Shown piece by piece: positions 1 to 7,773 of a stretch of DNA of 64,000 nucleotides. The stretch covers positions 1-64,000 of the forward strand of contig NZ_MBPN01000004.1 in assembly GCF_001695625.1 (NCBI RefSeq), given 5' to 3'. Source of the DNA: Pseudomonas defluvii. GTDB lineage: Bacteria; Pseudomonadota; Gammaproteobacteria; Pseudomonadales; Pseudomonadaceae. Numbering within the stretch: the stretch's first letter is position 1; the number at the start of each line of letters is the position of its first letter. The notes under the pieces were generated by a model. That model saw only the letters and a program-made list of their open reading frames with translations, was not told the origin of the DNA and did not search any database. Position numbers and translations under genes: made by a program.

Positions 1-190
1 CGCTGAGAGCATCCTTGCCTACTTCGACCGGCCAGGAACCAGCAACGGTCCAACAGAAGCTATCAACGGGCGACTTGAGCACTTACGAGGTACCGCCTTG
101 GGCTTTAGAAATTTAACCAATTACATAGCCAGGTGCTTGCTGAAGTCAGGAGGGTTTAGAAATCAGCTACACCCTTAAATGCGAAGAGCC
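1..190 (+). mobile_element. right end of an ISL3-family insertion sequence (cut by window edge)
   Basis: The transposase C-terminus runs in from the left edge and stops at 178. Twelve bases later the sequence reads GCGAAGAGCC, ending at 190. Read from the other strand this starts GGCTCTTCGC, which is the usual beginning of ISL3-family terminal inverted repeats. I therefore place the element boundary at 190. The left end, and so the matching inverted repeat and the target duplication, lie outside the window; the expected 8-bp duplication would be GTAAGTCC at 191-198. Confidence 0.72.
2..178 (+). CDS. ISL3-family transposase, C-terminal 58 residues (partial)
   Basis: The frame is open from base 2 to the TAA at 176-178. 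The visible residues include NGPTEAINGRLEHLRG, followed by GFRNLTNYIARCLLKSGGF. This is the typical C-terminal block of ISL3 transposases, and its glutamate in the PTEAINGR motif is the last acid of the DDE catalytic triad. The enzyme would catalyse cut-and-paste transposition of the element. The N-terminal part is outside the window, so I cannot say whether the copy is intact. The stop lies 12 bp before the inferred inverted repeat, as is normal for compact insertion sequences. Confidence 0.8.
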   Translation, partial: AESILAYFDRPGTSNGPTEAINGRLEHLRGTALGFRNLTNYIARCLLKSGGFRNQLHP

Positions 191-199
191 GTAAGTCCT

Positions 200-214
200 C
201 CTGCGGGGCTTTTT
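200..214 (+). terminator. right arm of an intrinsic terminator split by the IS
   Basis: CCTGCGGGGC followed by TTTTT looks like the right arm and U-tract of a Rho-independent terminator, but no matching left arm is found just upstream. The IS boundary at 190 falls where that left arm should be. I infer that the element inserted into, or next to, a terminator hairpin. This is a weak call because the other side of the IS is not visible. Confidence 0.3.
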
Positions 215-249
215 CGTTGTGGGCTGGAAAACCGATAGTCCCAAAACTT

Positions 250-366
250 TTAGAAGGCAGTCCCAAACTTTCTCATTTTGAGGGCTTTCTGTACTGGGCA
301 ACCATGGCAGGGGTGATGGCGTCGATTGAGGCGATAGAGAAGGGCGGGGATTGGATCGTCCGGCAT
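250..366 (-). CDS. 38-residue orphan peptide with a strong ribosome binding site
   Basis: The ATG at 366 is preceded on the minus strand by ACGGAGGAAACACC, an almost ideal Shine-Dalgarno sequence at normal spacing. The peptide begins MPDDPIPALLYRLNRRHHPC, continues with HGCPVQKA, and ends in a basic tail. It has two cysteines (CHGC) and no membrane segment. I do not recognise a family. The good translation signal argues for a real small gene or for the start of a gene truncated near the IS. Its proximity to the IS suggests an accessory region. Confidence 0.4.
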   Translation of the reverse strand: MPDDPIPALLYRLNRRHHPCHGCPVQKALKMRKFGTAF

Positions 367-403
367 GGTGTTTCCTCCGTTTCGAAGCAAACGTAGCAGG
401 CAC

Positions 404-428
404 AAAAAAGCCCGGCGCTTGGCCAGGC
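404..428 (-). terminator. Rho-independent terminator, minus strand
   Basis: Read on the minus strand, GCCTGGC-CAAGC-GCCGGGC forms a 7-bp stem with one G-U pair and is followed directly by TTTTTT. It lies upstream of the 38-residue ORF and would insulate it from minus-strand transcription coming from the 591-896 gene. Confidence 0.6.
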
Positions 429-506
429 TCTCTGTAGACGGGGCCAAATCCCTTTGGCTGACCCCATTGTGTTTTGACGGTGTTACGAGCGGATGACAGG
501 GCAGTG

Positions 507-527
507 AAAAGCCCGTGAAGACGGGTT
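507..527 (-). terminator. short terminator hairpin downstream of the 591-896 ORF
   Basis: On the minus strand AACCCGT-CTTC-ACGGGCTTTTC forms a compact stem with a tetraloop and a T-run. It is 64 bp past the stop of the 591-896 ORF, as expected for that gene's terminator. I see no gene between 429 and 590. Confidence 0.5.
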
Positions 528-590
528 TACATCGTTTGGTAGTTGCCCGTTGCTGGGGCGTCTGTGGAAACCGGTTTAACGCTTATTTCC

Positions 591-896
591 TTAGTGCAGC
601 GTCACAGCCCTGCGGCTTTCGCCAATCCTGATCCGATCCAGCGCCCGGTTTAACGCATCCAAGGCATCGAGGAGGGCTTTCGCCTCGGCCTCGCGGCCAT
701 CGCCCCAAAGGCGTTCAGCCATTTTGTTCAGGGCCTGAATGGATTTTTCAATGTCAGCAGCGGTTGCTGTGGCGGTGTCTGTTGGCGGCTTCTTTTTCGG
801 CATTTTTAGAGACTCTGCAGCGCCCACAACGATGCCGACCGTCCGGCAATTCTCGTCAAGCGGCTCAATCGGGCATCCAGGGGGCAGCGGCTTCAA
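591..896 (-). CDS. small hypothetical protein (101 aa)
   Basis: The start chosen is a TTG at 896, because AGGGGAG sits about 7 bases upstream of it on the minus strand. An internal ATG at 803 (MPKKKPP...) has a poor ribosome binding site. The N-terminal 30 residues (LPPGCPIEPLDENC) recall a short motif at the start of proteins carried by phages and integrative elements, but the resemblance is loose. The second half, from about residue 45, is a charged, Ala/Leu-rich predicted helix (KSIQALNKMAERLWGDGREA). No catalytic motif is visible. Position next to an IS and a DUF2513 gene suggests an accessory-region gene of unknown role. Confidence 0.45.
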   Translation of the reverse strand: MKPLPPGCPIEPLDENCRTVGIVVGAAESLKMPKKKPPTDTATATAADIEKSIQALNKMAERLWGDGREAEAKALLDALDALNRALDRIRIGESRRAVTLH

Positions 897-1133
897 GAAA
901 AATCTCCCCTCACATCCTGAAGTATGTCTGGAGAGTCGTGCGTAACCTCGCCATCCCTCATGGCGACAGAGCCGGCCTTTAGCTTGCTGCTACAGAGGGC
1001 CGCTTGAGGGCCTATTGCGTTCCCGCTCGGCGGGGAGCATGAAAAACCCGACCACCGCGTCGGCATTTTGTATGTGTTTTCCATCCCTCTGACTATTCTC
1101 AACTGACCTGAGATGGCAGAAGAGAACGTGAAT

Positions 1134-1430
1134 ATGAAGCGGAATTGGAACTACATCAAGGGCCTTCTTGAGCAAGTTGAACGGGCCAACAGAAAAGGGG
1201 TTCTTCAAGAGGATGCCCTGAAGGGAGCGCTAGGCCCGGACATTCATGATCACGCCAAAAAGGAACAAGGGACCCATGCACTCCAGCTCATCATCAAGGA
1301 AGCGTTTGTGGAGTACACCTTGGATGCTGCAGGCGTTGAGACGTTGATCTCTCTCACATGGAAAGGCCATGACCTGCTTGACGACATGAGAGCGAACGTT
1401 GCCAAGTACGAGTTCAAGTCATTTGGTTAA
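1134..1430 (+). CDS. DUF2513 domain protein (98 aa)
   Basis: The protein starts MKRNWNYIKGLLEQVE and ends with LTWKGHDLLDDMRAN. Both blocks are characteristic of the DUF2513 family, whose members usually begin MKRDW and carry a T-x-x-G-H-(E/D)-F/L-L-D motif. They are small soluble proteins of unknown function, common on prophages, plasmids and genomic islands. I start at 1134 rather than the in-frame ATG at 1113 because family members begin at the MKR motif and AGAAGAG precedes 1134. A clear terminator follows. The gene stands alone between oppositely oriented genes. Confidence 0.75.
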   Translation: MKRNWNYIKGLLEQVERANRKGVLQEDALKGALGPDIHDHAKKEQGTHALQLIIKEAFVEYTLDAAGVETLISLTWKGHDLLDDMRANVAKYEFKSFG

Positions 1431-1444
1431 TTCTTATCTTTCTA

Positions 1445-1471
1445 AGCTCCGTCATCGAACGGGGCTTTTTT
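1445..1471 (+). terminator. Rho-independent terminator of the DUF2513 gene
   Basis: AGCTCCG and CGGGGCT form a stem around the loop TCATCGAA and are followed by TTTTTT. It lies 15 bp after the stop codon at 1430. The 1472-1586 stretch beyond it holds nothing I can support. Confidence 0.8.
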
Positions 1472-1586
1472 GTGCCAAGGAAACACGATTCACTGCAGCC
1501 AGGGCAACCTGCGGGGAGGCCTGGGCACTGGTAGCCTGCACACCTGCATAGAGTCGTTCTCTGCCTAGCCTGATTACAACGCAAAC

Positions 1587-2426
1587 CTAGTCAGATTTCC
1601 TGGCGGGGGCCATGAGCGAATTGGCCTCTTGGAAGCTGATGGCGTTACTGGCGAAGTTGAACGTCCCCATGGTTTTTACCTCCAGCGCCGCGCGGATAAA
1701 CTCACCCAGTGCGGCCCGGGCCAATGAACTACCGAGGCTGATTCTTCGGACGCCAACCGCTGTAAGCTCATCCACGGTGAACGTAGAGCCTGCCAAGCCC
1801 ATCACCACGTTGACTGGTTTTTGTAACGCCTCGCACACCCGCTGGATAGCATTCAAATCGGGCAGGCCGGGGGCGAAGAGGACATCGGCTCCAGCCTGCT
1901 CAAATGCAATGAGTCGGCGAATGGTGTCGTCCAGATCATGTACGCCAGCACTGAAGTTTTCAGCACGCGCCACAAATACAAAAGGCAGTGACAGGCTGCG
2001 TGCAGCCTCAACACCCGCAATAACTCTCTCCAGCGCATGGTTGAATGCGTAGATTGGCGCTTGCGGGTTACCCGTGGCGTCTTCGATTGAACCGCCAACG
2101 AGACCAATTGCAGCAGCCATGCGGATAGTTTCGGAAACCTCCTCAGGTGAGTCTCCAAATCCGTTTTCAAGGTCGGCACTGACAGGTAAATGGGTTGCCT
2201 CGACGATGCTTTGAGCATTGGCAAGTATCTCCTCGCGCGACACCGCGCCTTCCGCATCCCGACGGCCCAGGCTAAATGCCAGACCAGCACTGGTCGTTGC
2301 CAATGCCTCAAACCCCATGGACGTCAGAATTTTTGCGCTGCCAGCGTCCCACGGGTTTGGCAGAACAAGGGGTTGTCTGCGCGAATGAAGCGCTTGAAAC
2401 GCCAAAGCTTTATCCAGGCTATTCAT
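1587..2426 (-). CDS. isocitrate lyase / PEP mutase family protein (279 aa)
   Basis: This belongs to the isocitrate lyase/phosphoenolpyruvate mutase superfamily, enzymes that make or break C-C or C-P bonds next to a carboxylate using Mg2+. It is seen from LPNPWDAGSAKIL near residue 20, the D-E-N-G-F metal-binding segment (SADLENGFGDSPEEV) near residue 85, GSIEDATG near 115 and VARAENF near 155. It lacks the KKCGH cysteine motif of true isocitrate lyases. It matches the shorter oxaloacetate decarboxylase/PEP mutase-like subgroup of about 260-290 residues. I start at MNSLDKAL (2426), where GGAAC precedes the ATG. It is monocistronic and its substrate cannot be told from sequence. Confidence 0.8.
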   Translation of the reverse strand: MNSLDKALAFQALHSRRQPLVLPNPWDAGSAKILTSMGFEALATTSAGLAFSLGRRDAEGAVSREEILANAQSIVEATHLPVSADLENGFGDSPEEVSETIRMAAAIGLVGGSIEDATGNPQAPIYAFNHALERVIAGVEAARSLSLPFVFVARAENFSAGVHDLDDTIRRLIAFEQAGADVLFAPGLPDLNAIQRVCEALQKPVNVVMGLAGSTFTVDELTAVGVRRISLGSSLARAALGEFIRAALEVKTMGTFNFASNAISFQEANSLMAPARKSD

Positions 2427-2540
2427 GTAGGTTCCAGTCGTTGGTTTGAGCAACAGCCAGGTAGCCATAGTCGAATCGCTGATGTCGGCGGTGTGCTTCG
2501 CTCAGCCAGGCGTAAGCAGCCTGGCTGAGCAGAGCGTCAA

Positions 2541-2888
2541 TCAGGTGCAGTTGCGCAGAGCCTGATAGTCGAAGTCTTTCATCTTCGCCCAACCAAACAC
2601 TTTACCTGCATCGCGCTCCGGGTCAGCGGCGTCGTAATCAGGAACAGTCAGTAGCTGCACAAAGCCATTTGCTTCCGCGCCAATGGTGAATGCGCTGAAC
2701 GTCTTCAGGACAGAATTGCCAGCCTGAGCATTGGGTTCGCTGAAAATTACAACGTTTTGCTTGAACTTCAGACTTCCATCTTTGGCAACGGTCGTTTTAG
2801 GGTAGACGCACTGGCCAACATTGCTGGATGCAGAGGCCATGGCGGGTCCAAAGGCAGCCAGTGCCGCAACCAGAATAAGCTTTTTCAT
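2541..2888 (-). CDS. small exported protein of unknown function (115 aa)
   Basis: A clear signal peptide is visible: MKK, a hydrophobic core ILVAALAAFGPAM, then an ASA-type cleavage region near residue 21. The mature part is about 94 residues and has two cysteines, one near the N-terminus (GQCVYP) and one at the end (RNCT), which may form a disulfide in the periplasm. Segments such as VIFSEPNAQAG and FGWAKMKDF resemble the beta-rich SH3-like folds of other small periplasmic proteins, but I do not recognise a named family. AAGGATCGAG precedes the ATG. It is a single gene. Confidence 0.7.
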   Translation of the reverse strand: MKKLILVAALAAFGPAMASASSNVGQCVYPKTTVAKDGSLKFKQNVVIFSEPNAQAGNSVLKTFSAFTIGAEANGFVQLLTVPDYDAADPERDAGKVFGWAKMKDFDYQALRNCT

Positions 2889-3145
2889 TCTCGATCCTTG
2901 ACGCTTTAACGTGGAGTCGCCAAGGCTATCACAGTGATGTCTATTTGATATCTCTTCGGTTCCAACACTCGACGTGAACTCCCCAGTGGCATGCGGCCTG
3001 TAGGGCTGCTCGCCAGTTCTGATCGCTTCTCGTTGAGTATTTTCACCGCATCCGAAACAGTCCTAAGCCGTTCACCCGGGTGGCTATTTGAGGTTGGATG
3101 GGGTATTACGGGTAACCGGCATTGGGCCGGGCCAAGGAGGTTGTT

Positions 3146-3346
3146 GTGAGCCTGAATCAAGCGCAAGTCGATGCGGTAGAACACCTTCTGATGGCTTTCC
3201 TGAAACACTCCGAGAATGCCCAGATTGTTGCGAAGGTGTACGAGGACGCGTATGCGTCCATCATGGGGAGCGATGGGCCGGCAGGCACAGCGGAAAAGAT
3301 GGCCTCCCTTGAGCACTTGAATAACCTTCGGTTGCAGGCCAAGTAG
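3146..3346 (+). CDS. small hypothetical protein (66 aa), GTG start
   Basis: The start is set by a perfect AAGGAGG at 3134-3140 placed five bases before the GTG at 3146. An in-frame ATG at 3122 has no such site. The product is a mostly helical soluble protein (SLNQAQVDAVEHLLMAFLKH...) with no cysteines and no membrane segment. I do not recognise the family. The 134 bp downstream, before the convergent phzF-like gene, contains nothing else clear. Confidence 0.6.
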   Translation: MSLNQAQVDAVEHLLMAFLKHSENAQIVAKVYEDAYASIMGSDGPAGTAEKMASLEHLNNLRLQAK

Positions 3347-3480
3347 TCAGCGTTTCCGGCGGGCTTTCAGAGCCTCGCGCTTGCGTAAATGCCCACGCTT
3401 GCGCGCCACAGTTGGTGATGCTGTTATGTGTGGCGCGCAACGGCAGCTTTTCGCTAATGGCGGCTCCATTTCCGGCCGCT

Positions 3481-4272
3481 TTACACGCTAATGACCCCCT
3501 CTAGATATTGCACCGCGTGCCCTGATACAAACACCCGGCCTGCCTCAACGCGGCAGTCCAGCACACCGCGTCGGCGTGAGGCCTGCATCGCTAACAATCG
3601 CGATTTCTTCAAACGCTCTGCCCAAAAGGGTGCCAACCCCGCATGAATGGAGCCGGTGACCGGATCTTCGTCACCGCCGTTGGCTGGCCAGAAGTAGCGC
3701 GAGACAAAGTCGTACTGCTTACCTGGTGCCGTCACGACCACATCACGTGGGCCCAATTCGATCAATTTGTCGAGCTGTGGCACCACGCTCTCGACCTGCT
3801 GTTGATTGGCATAGATGGCAAAGTAGGCTTGTCGGTTGACCCAATATTCGCTGGGCGTGATCGAAAGACCTTCCACCAATTGGGCAGGCACATCAACAAG
3901 CGGCTGAGGTGCGAGCTCAGGAAAATTCAACTCGATCTCACCGCTGGGTAACTGCGTCACCGGGATCTCTCCAACCGCCTTGGCCCAGAACGTGATGCAT
4001 TTGGAGACACCCGGTTGGTTGAACAGCACAAAAGCGCTGGCCAAGGTTGCGTGGCCGCAGAAGTTGATCTCGGTGAGTGGTGAGAACCAGCGAATCTCAT
4101 ACTGCCCGTGCGCGTTACGGACAAAGAACGCTGTTTCCGGTAGCGAGTTTTCAATCGCAATTGACTGCATCATCTCTACGGGAAGCCAAGACTCAAGGGG
4201 GACTACGGCTGCAGGACTGCCGGAGAAGACTTCTGAGGTAAACGCGTCGACTTGGTAGAGTTTAAGGCGCAT
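3481..4272 (-). CDS. PhzF family isomerase/epimerase (263 aa)
   Basis: PhzF-family proteins have a diaminopimelate-epimerase fold and use a conserved glutamate for proton transfer; most members have no known substrate. Seen here are the N-terminal YQVDAFTSEVFSGSPAAVV, the catalytic region SLPETAFF near residue 45, INFCGHATLASAFVLF near 70 and DPVTGSIHAGLAPFW near 210. I start at the ATG at 4272, since the family begins with this short beta strand; the 40 extra codons upstream look non-coding. Phenazine genes are absent nearby, so the phenazine name should not be read as function. Confidence 0.88.
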   Translation of the reverse strand: MRLKLYQVDAFTSEVFSGSPAAVVPLESWLPVEMMQSIAIENSLPETAFFVRNAHGQYEIRWFSPLTEINFCGHATLASAFVLFNQPGVSKCITFWAKAVGEIPVTQLPSGEIELNFPELAPQPLVDVPAQLVEGLSITPSEYWVNRQAYFAIYANQQQVESVVPQLDKLIELGPRDVVVTAPGKQYDFVSRYFWPANGGDEDPVTGSIHAGLAPFWAERLKKSRLLAMQASRRRGVLDCRVEAGRVFVSGHAVQYLEGVISV

Positions 4273-4459
4273 GAGGAATCCATTCGAAACAGGGGGGAAC
4301 GGTACGTTAGCAAGAGGGTTCCGTGTCCAGTAGTGACAGACCTGTGTTTTTTGGAGGATACAGCCGCTCATTTGGATACGGGTTGAGCGCATACGCTGAA
4401 GTCACGTCGGGGCTTTTGGGCCTACAGTCTTAAATGTCTGCGATTGATAAGGAGTTCAA

Positions 4460-4924
4460 ATGAACCTGTTGTCTTCGACCTTGCCGCCACGGCACGTTGC
4501 TCTGCTGGGTTATGGCGGCTTGCTGCCGTTTATTGCACTGGCGCTGCTGCTTCCGTTTTCTCTTGAATATCGGCCGTTGTGGTCGGTGGCGCTGGTCACC
4601 TACGGCGCGGTCATCCTGAGCTTCGTTGGCGCCTTGCACTGGGGCTTCGCCATGACCGTGCAAGACCTGAGCGCCGAGCAGCGCCGCGACCGGTTCATCT
4701 GGAGCGTCATCCCGGCCCTTGTCGCGTGGGCTGCCACGTTACTGCCGGTGTTCTGGGGGTGTTTGCTGTTGATCGTCGGGTTTGTTGCCCACTATTGGCA
4801 GGACCGGCAGCTGTTTCGGGTTATTAGCCTGCCTGACTGGTACCTGCCGATGCGATTGCGCTTGACCAGCGTGGCGAGCCTCTGCCTGCTGCTTGGCGCG
4901 GTCGTTATGGCGACCCACTCATGA
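4460..4924 (+). CDS. DUF3429 inner-membrane protein (154 aa)
   Basis: The protein has four hydrophobic segments, at roughly residues 15-35, 40-65, 88-118 and 130-152, and the family signature VGALHWGFAM near residue 55. DUF3429 proteins are small inner-membrane proteins of unknown function. An excellent AAGGAG lies upstream of the ATG. The stop overlaps the start of the next gene (ATGA at 4921-4924), so translation is coupled to the ABC1 kinase-like gene. That hints at a shared membrane or quinone-related role, which is inference only. Confidence 0.85.
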   Translation: MNLLSSTLPPRHVALLGYGGLLPFIALALLLPFSLEYRPLWSVALVTYGAVILSFVGALHWGFAMTVQDLSAEQRRDRFIWSVIPALVAWAATLLPVFWGCLLLIVGFVAHYWQDRQLFRVISLPDWYLPMRLRLTSVASLCLLLGAVVMATHS

Positions 4925-6240
4925 AGCCGCGAGAGCCCGGTTCGTCGTCTGTGCCGGGCAGTCGTTTGTCGCGGCTGATACGTTTTGGCAGCTTGGCCTC
5001 GGGCGTTGCGAGCGGCATGCTGGCCGAAGGCGCTCGGCAGTTGGCACAAGGCAAACGTCCGGCGCTCAGTGACCTGCTGTTGACGCCTGGCAATGTACAA
5101 CGCGTGGAAAATCAGCTGTCGCAACTGCGTGGCGCCGCCATGAAAGTCGGGCAGTTGTTGTCGATGGACGCAGGCGATTTGTTGCCGCGCGAGCTCAGCG
5201 ACATCCTTTCCCGTCTGCGCTCGGACGCGCATCCGATGCCCATGAGCCAGCTGGTGGCAGTTCTCAACGAAAGCTGGGGCAAGGGCTGGGAAGGGCGCTT
5301 CGAACGGTTTTCCTTTACCCCATTGGCGGCGGCGTCCATCGGCCAGGTTCATGCGGCGCAAGGCAAAGACGGCCAACGCCTGGCGATCAAGGTGCAATAC
5401 CCAGGCGTGCGCGAGAGCATTTCCAGCGATGTGGACAACGTCGCTACCTTGCTGAGCATCTCTGGGCTGCTGCCTAAAGGCATGGACGTTGCGCCGCTGC
5501 TCGAAGAGGCCAAGCGTCAACTGCAGGACGAAGCGGATTACCTCAAAGAGGCCGAGCACTTACGGCACTTTCATCAACTGTTGGCCGACAGTCCTGACTT
5601 TCTGGTTCCTCGTGTGTACACCGAGTTCAGCTCGCCAACCATTCTGGTGATGTCTTTCGTCGATGGGGTCGCGATGGAGTCATTGGAGCACGCGCCTCAG
5701 GCAGAGCGCGACCGGATTATCGCGTTGCTGTTCGGCCTGCTTATGCGCGAGGTGTTCGAGTTCCAGTGCGTGCAGACCGACCCCAATTTTGCCAATTACC
5801 GCTATCAGCGGGACACCGGCCGGATGGTGTTGCTCGATTTCGGCGCCACGCGCCGTTATGCCCGCAACAGCACCGAGGCCTTTCGTCGCTTGCTGATTGC
5901 AGGCCTGCGTGAAGACCGCGCCGCCATCAGCGACGCCGCGCTGGCCGTCGGCTACTTTCAGCCTGAAACCCTGCCCAGACATCGGGCGTTGCTGACCGAC
6001 CTGATCGCCCAGGCCTGCGAGCCGCTGCGGCATCAAGGCGCCTATGACTTTGCGGCCTCTGACCTCGCCGTACGCCTGCGCGATGCCGGGTGGAAACTGG
6101 GCGCCGACCGCGACTTCTGGGGCACTCCGCCGGTGGATGTACTGTTTCTGCATCGCAAGATGGGAGGCTTGTACCTGTTGGCCGCGAAGCTGAAGGCGCG
6201 GGTGGATGTGCGGAGCCTGTTTGAGCCTTACTTGATTTGA
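4921..6240 (+). CDS. ABC1 / COQ8-like atypical kinase (439 aa)
   Basis: This is a member of the UbiB/ABC1/COQ8 protein-kinase-like family linked to ubiquinone biosynthesis and lipid homeostasis. Visible hallmarks are the KxGQ motif (AMKVGQLLSMD, about residue 75), the Ala-rich loop AAASIGQVH (137-144), the ATP-site lysine in AIKVQYPG (about 157), the acidic helix DEADYLKEAEHL, the metal-binding QTDPNFANY and LLDFGATR. The QTDPN form resembles eukaryotic COQ8 more than E. coli UbiB (which is HPGN type). No C-terminal membrane helices are visible, so it is probably not the organism's UbiB. It is translationally coupled to the DUF3429 gene. Confidence 0.85.
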   Translation: MKPREPGSSSVPGSRLSRLIRFGSLASGVASGMLAEGARQLAQGKRPALSDLLLTPGNVQRVENQLSQLRGAAMKVGQLLSMDAGDLLPRELSDILSRLRSDAHPMPMSQLVAVLNESWGKGWEGRFERFSFTPLAAASIGQVHAAQGKDGQRLAIKVQYPGVRESISSDVDNVATLLSISGLLPKGMDVAPLLEEAKRQLQDEADYLKEAEHLRHFHQLLADSPDFLVPRVYTEFSSPTILVMSFVDGVAMESLEHAPQAERDRIIALLFGLLMREVFEFQCVQTDPNFANYRYQRDTGRMVLLDFGATRRYARNSTEAFRRLLIAGLREDRAAISDAALAVGYFQPETLPRHRALLTDLIAQACEPLRHQGAYDFAASDLAVRLRDAGWKLGADRDFWGTPPVDVLFLHRKMGGLYLLAAKLKARVDVRSLFEPYLI

Positions 6241-6465
6241 ACGTTTTGCGTGCAAACAGCTGGCAGGCAATGCTGCTCACTTAAGGACAACGCTGCTATT
6301 CCTCGCCTGGGCCGCAAGGCTTTTCTAGCTCCAATACGCGAATACCCTACGCCAACCGCCGGCCCGGCTTGAGTCGGACTCAGTGTTGCCTGTGCTGTCC
6401 GATAAGGACTACAGTCGCTCGGTACTGTAGGCGGGATGCCTCTATTTCGTTCAAGGATGATTACC

Positions 6466-7092
6466 ATGTTTCCACTCGATATCTGGCTTGCCTATACCGC
6501 TGCCTGCTTGCTACTGGTGCTATCTCCCGGCCCGGATAATCTGCTGGCTATTGGTCGCGGGCTCAGTCAGGGGCGTGTTGCCGCTATCGTCTCCGGTTTG
6601 GCTTCCGGCAGTGGGATTCTATTCCACGTGACTGCAGCTTCGTTGGGCCTGACCCTGCTTATGCAGACCTCTGTGGCGGCGTTCTGGGTTATCAAGCTCA
6701 TCGGTGCGGGTTACTTGCTTTGGCTCGGCATCAAAGTACTGCGCTCCCGCAGCCTGATCAGTTTTCGACCGGCTGCCCGGCAATCGCTAACGAGTATTTT
6801 CCTCACAGGTTTTCTCTCTGCTGCACTCAACCCCAAACCTGGTTTGTTCGTGCTGGCATTCATCCCGCAGTTCGTCGATCCGCACCGGGGCTCAGTGACC
6901 ATACAGATGTTGGTGTACGGCATATGGTTCGCTGCGCTCACCGCGGTGGGATTTGCGCTCATGGGTGTGTTTGCCACAGCGCTATCGCAGTGCCTGCGTC
7001 AGCGACCGCGACTCGTCAATGGGCTGAACGTGGGGGCGGGGCTGACCTTTGTCGCGTCGGGTATGTCGATTGCTGCGCTCTCTCAGAAGTAG
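6466..7092 (+). CDS. LysE/RhtB family amino-acid exporter (208 aa)
   Basis: LysE-type translocators export amino acids and their derivatives by proton exchange. Visible are about six hydrophobic helices and the family signature LVLSPGPDNLLAIGRGLSQG near residues 16-36, with GAGYLLWLGIKVL near 75-88 and a second half containing NPKPGLFVLAFIPQF. I choose the ATG at 6466 because AAGGA sits eight bases upstream and homologues begin with a short hydrophobic N-terminus; the in-frame ATG at 6436 would add ten unusual residues. The substrate cannot be predicted. Confidence 0.88.
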   Translation: MFPLDIWLAYTAACLLLVLSPGPDNLLAIGRGLSQGRVAAIVSGLASGSGILFHVTAASLGLTLLMQTSVAAFWVIKLIGAGYLLWLGIKVLRSRSLISFRPAARQSLTSIFLTGFLSAALNPKPGLFVLAFIPQFVDPHRGSVTIQMLVYGIWFAALTAVGFALMGVFATALSQCLRQRPRLVNGLNVGAGLTFVASGMSIAALSQK

Positions 7093-7193
7093 CAGTCGAT
7101 GCGCCGCCGTACGTGATGAGCGAGTGTTTATGGAACCAAAAGCCTCTGGAGCGTCTACATTCCAGAGGATCATCACTTTCTGAGAGTACGGAT

Positions 7194-7664
7194 ATGTTCA
7201 GATCTCGCGCGTTGATTGCAGCGGTTACCTGTTTGACGCTGGTTTTCGGTTCTGCCACGGCTGTGGCTGATCCTGGTAATGGCAAAGGGCAAGGTGGGGG
7301 CAAGGGAAACCCGCACAATAGCCAGGACTACGGCAACCAGGGCGGTCATGGCAACAACGGAAAAAACTCAGGAGGCAGTGACTGGCATAATGGCCCCAGC
7401 ATCAACCGGGCAAGTGTACTGGGCATCGTTGGTGGCTATCGAGATTACTGGAGCCCAGGGCCAGCCTTGCCACCCGGCATACAAAAGAACCTGGCCCGCG
7501 GTAAGCCGCTTCCGCCGGGAATCGCTAAAAAGCTCGATGGTCGGCTGATTGGCAGGTTGCCTCACTATGATGGGTACGAGTGGCAACAGGTGGGTGCTGA
7601 CCTGATCCTGGTTACGCTGGCAACCGGGCTCATTTATGAGGTCATCAACGGTGCTTTCGATTGA
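7194..7664 (+). CDS. CigR-like exported protein (156 aa)
   Basis: A signal peptide (MFRSRALIAAVTCLTLVFG...AVA) is followed by a low-complexity Gly/Asn/Lys region (about residues 24-60). A compact C-terminal domain follows, with PPGIQKNLARGKPLPPGIAK, then LPHYDGYEW and TGLIYEVINGAFD. This C-terminal arrangement matches the protein family annotated as anti-virulence regulator CigR in Salmonella. The location should be periplasmic or membrane-attached. The function here is unknown; the virulence label is only the family name. It is followed by another exported low-complexity gene on the same strand. Confidence 0.7.
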   Translation: MFRSRALIAAVTCLTLVFGSATAVADPGNGKGQGGGKGNPHNSQDYGNQGGHGNNGKNSGGSDWHNGPSINRASVLGIVGGYRDYWSPGPALPPGIQKNLARGKPLPPGIAKKLDGRLIGRLPHYDGYEWQQVGADLILVTLATGLIYEVINGAFD

Positions 7665-7773
7665 CGATTGAGTGATCACCGTCACAAAGCACAGCCGTCC
7701 GTCGTGAGGGCGTGAACTGTTGAGTGGTTGGCGCGTCATAGGACGTGCAATATCAACCTTCACGGAAGCCATC

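Noticed and set aside
3481..4272. Phenazine biosynthesis from the PhzF name.
   Set aside because: PhzF-fold proteins are mostly unrelated to phenazines and no other phz gene is present.
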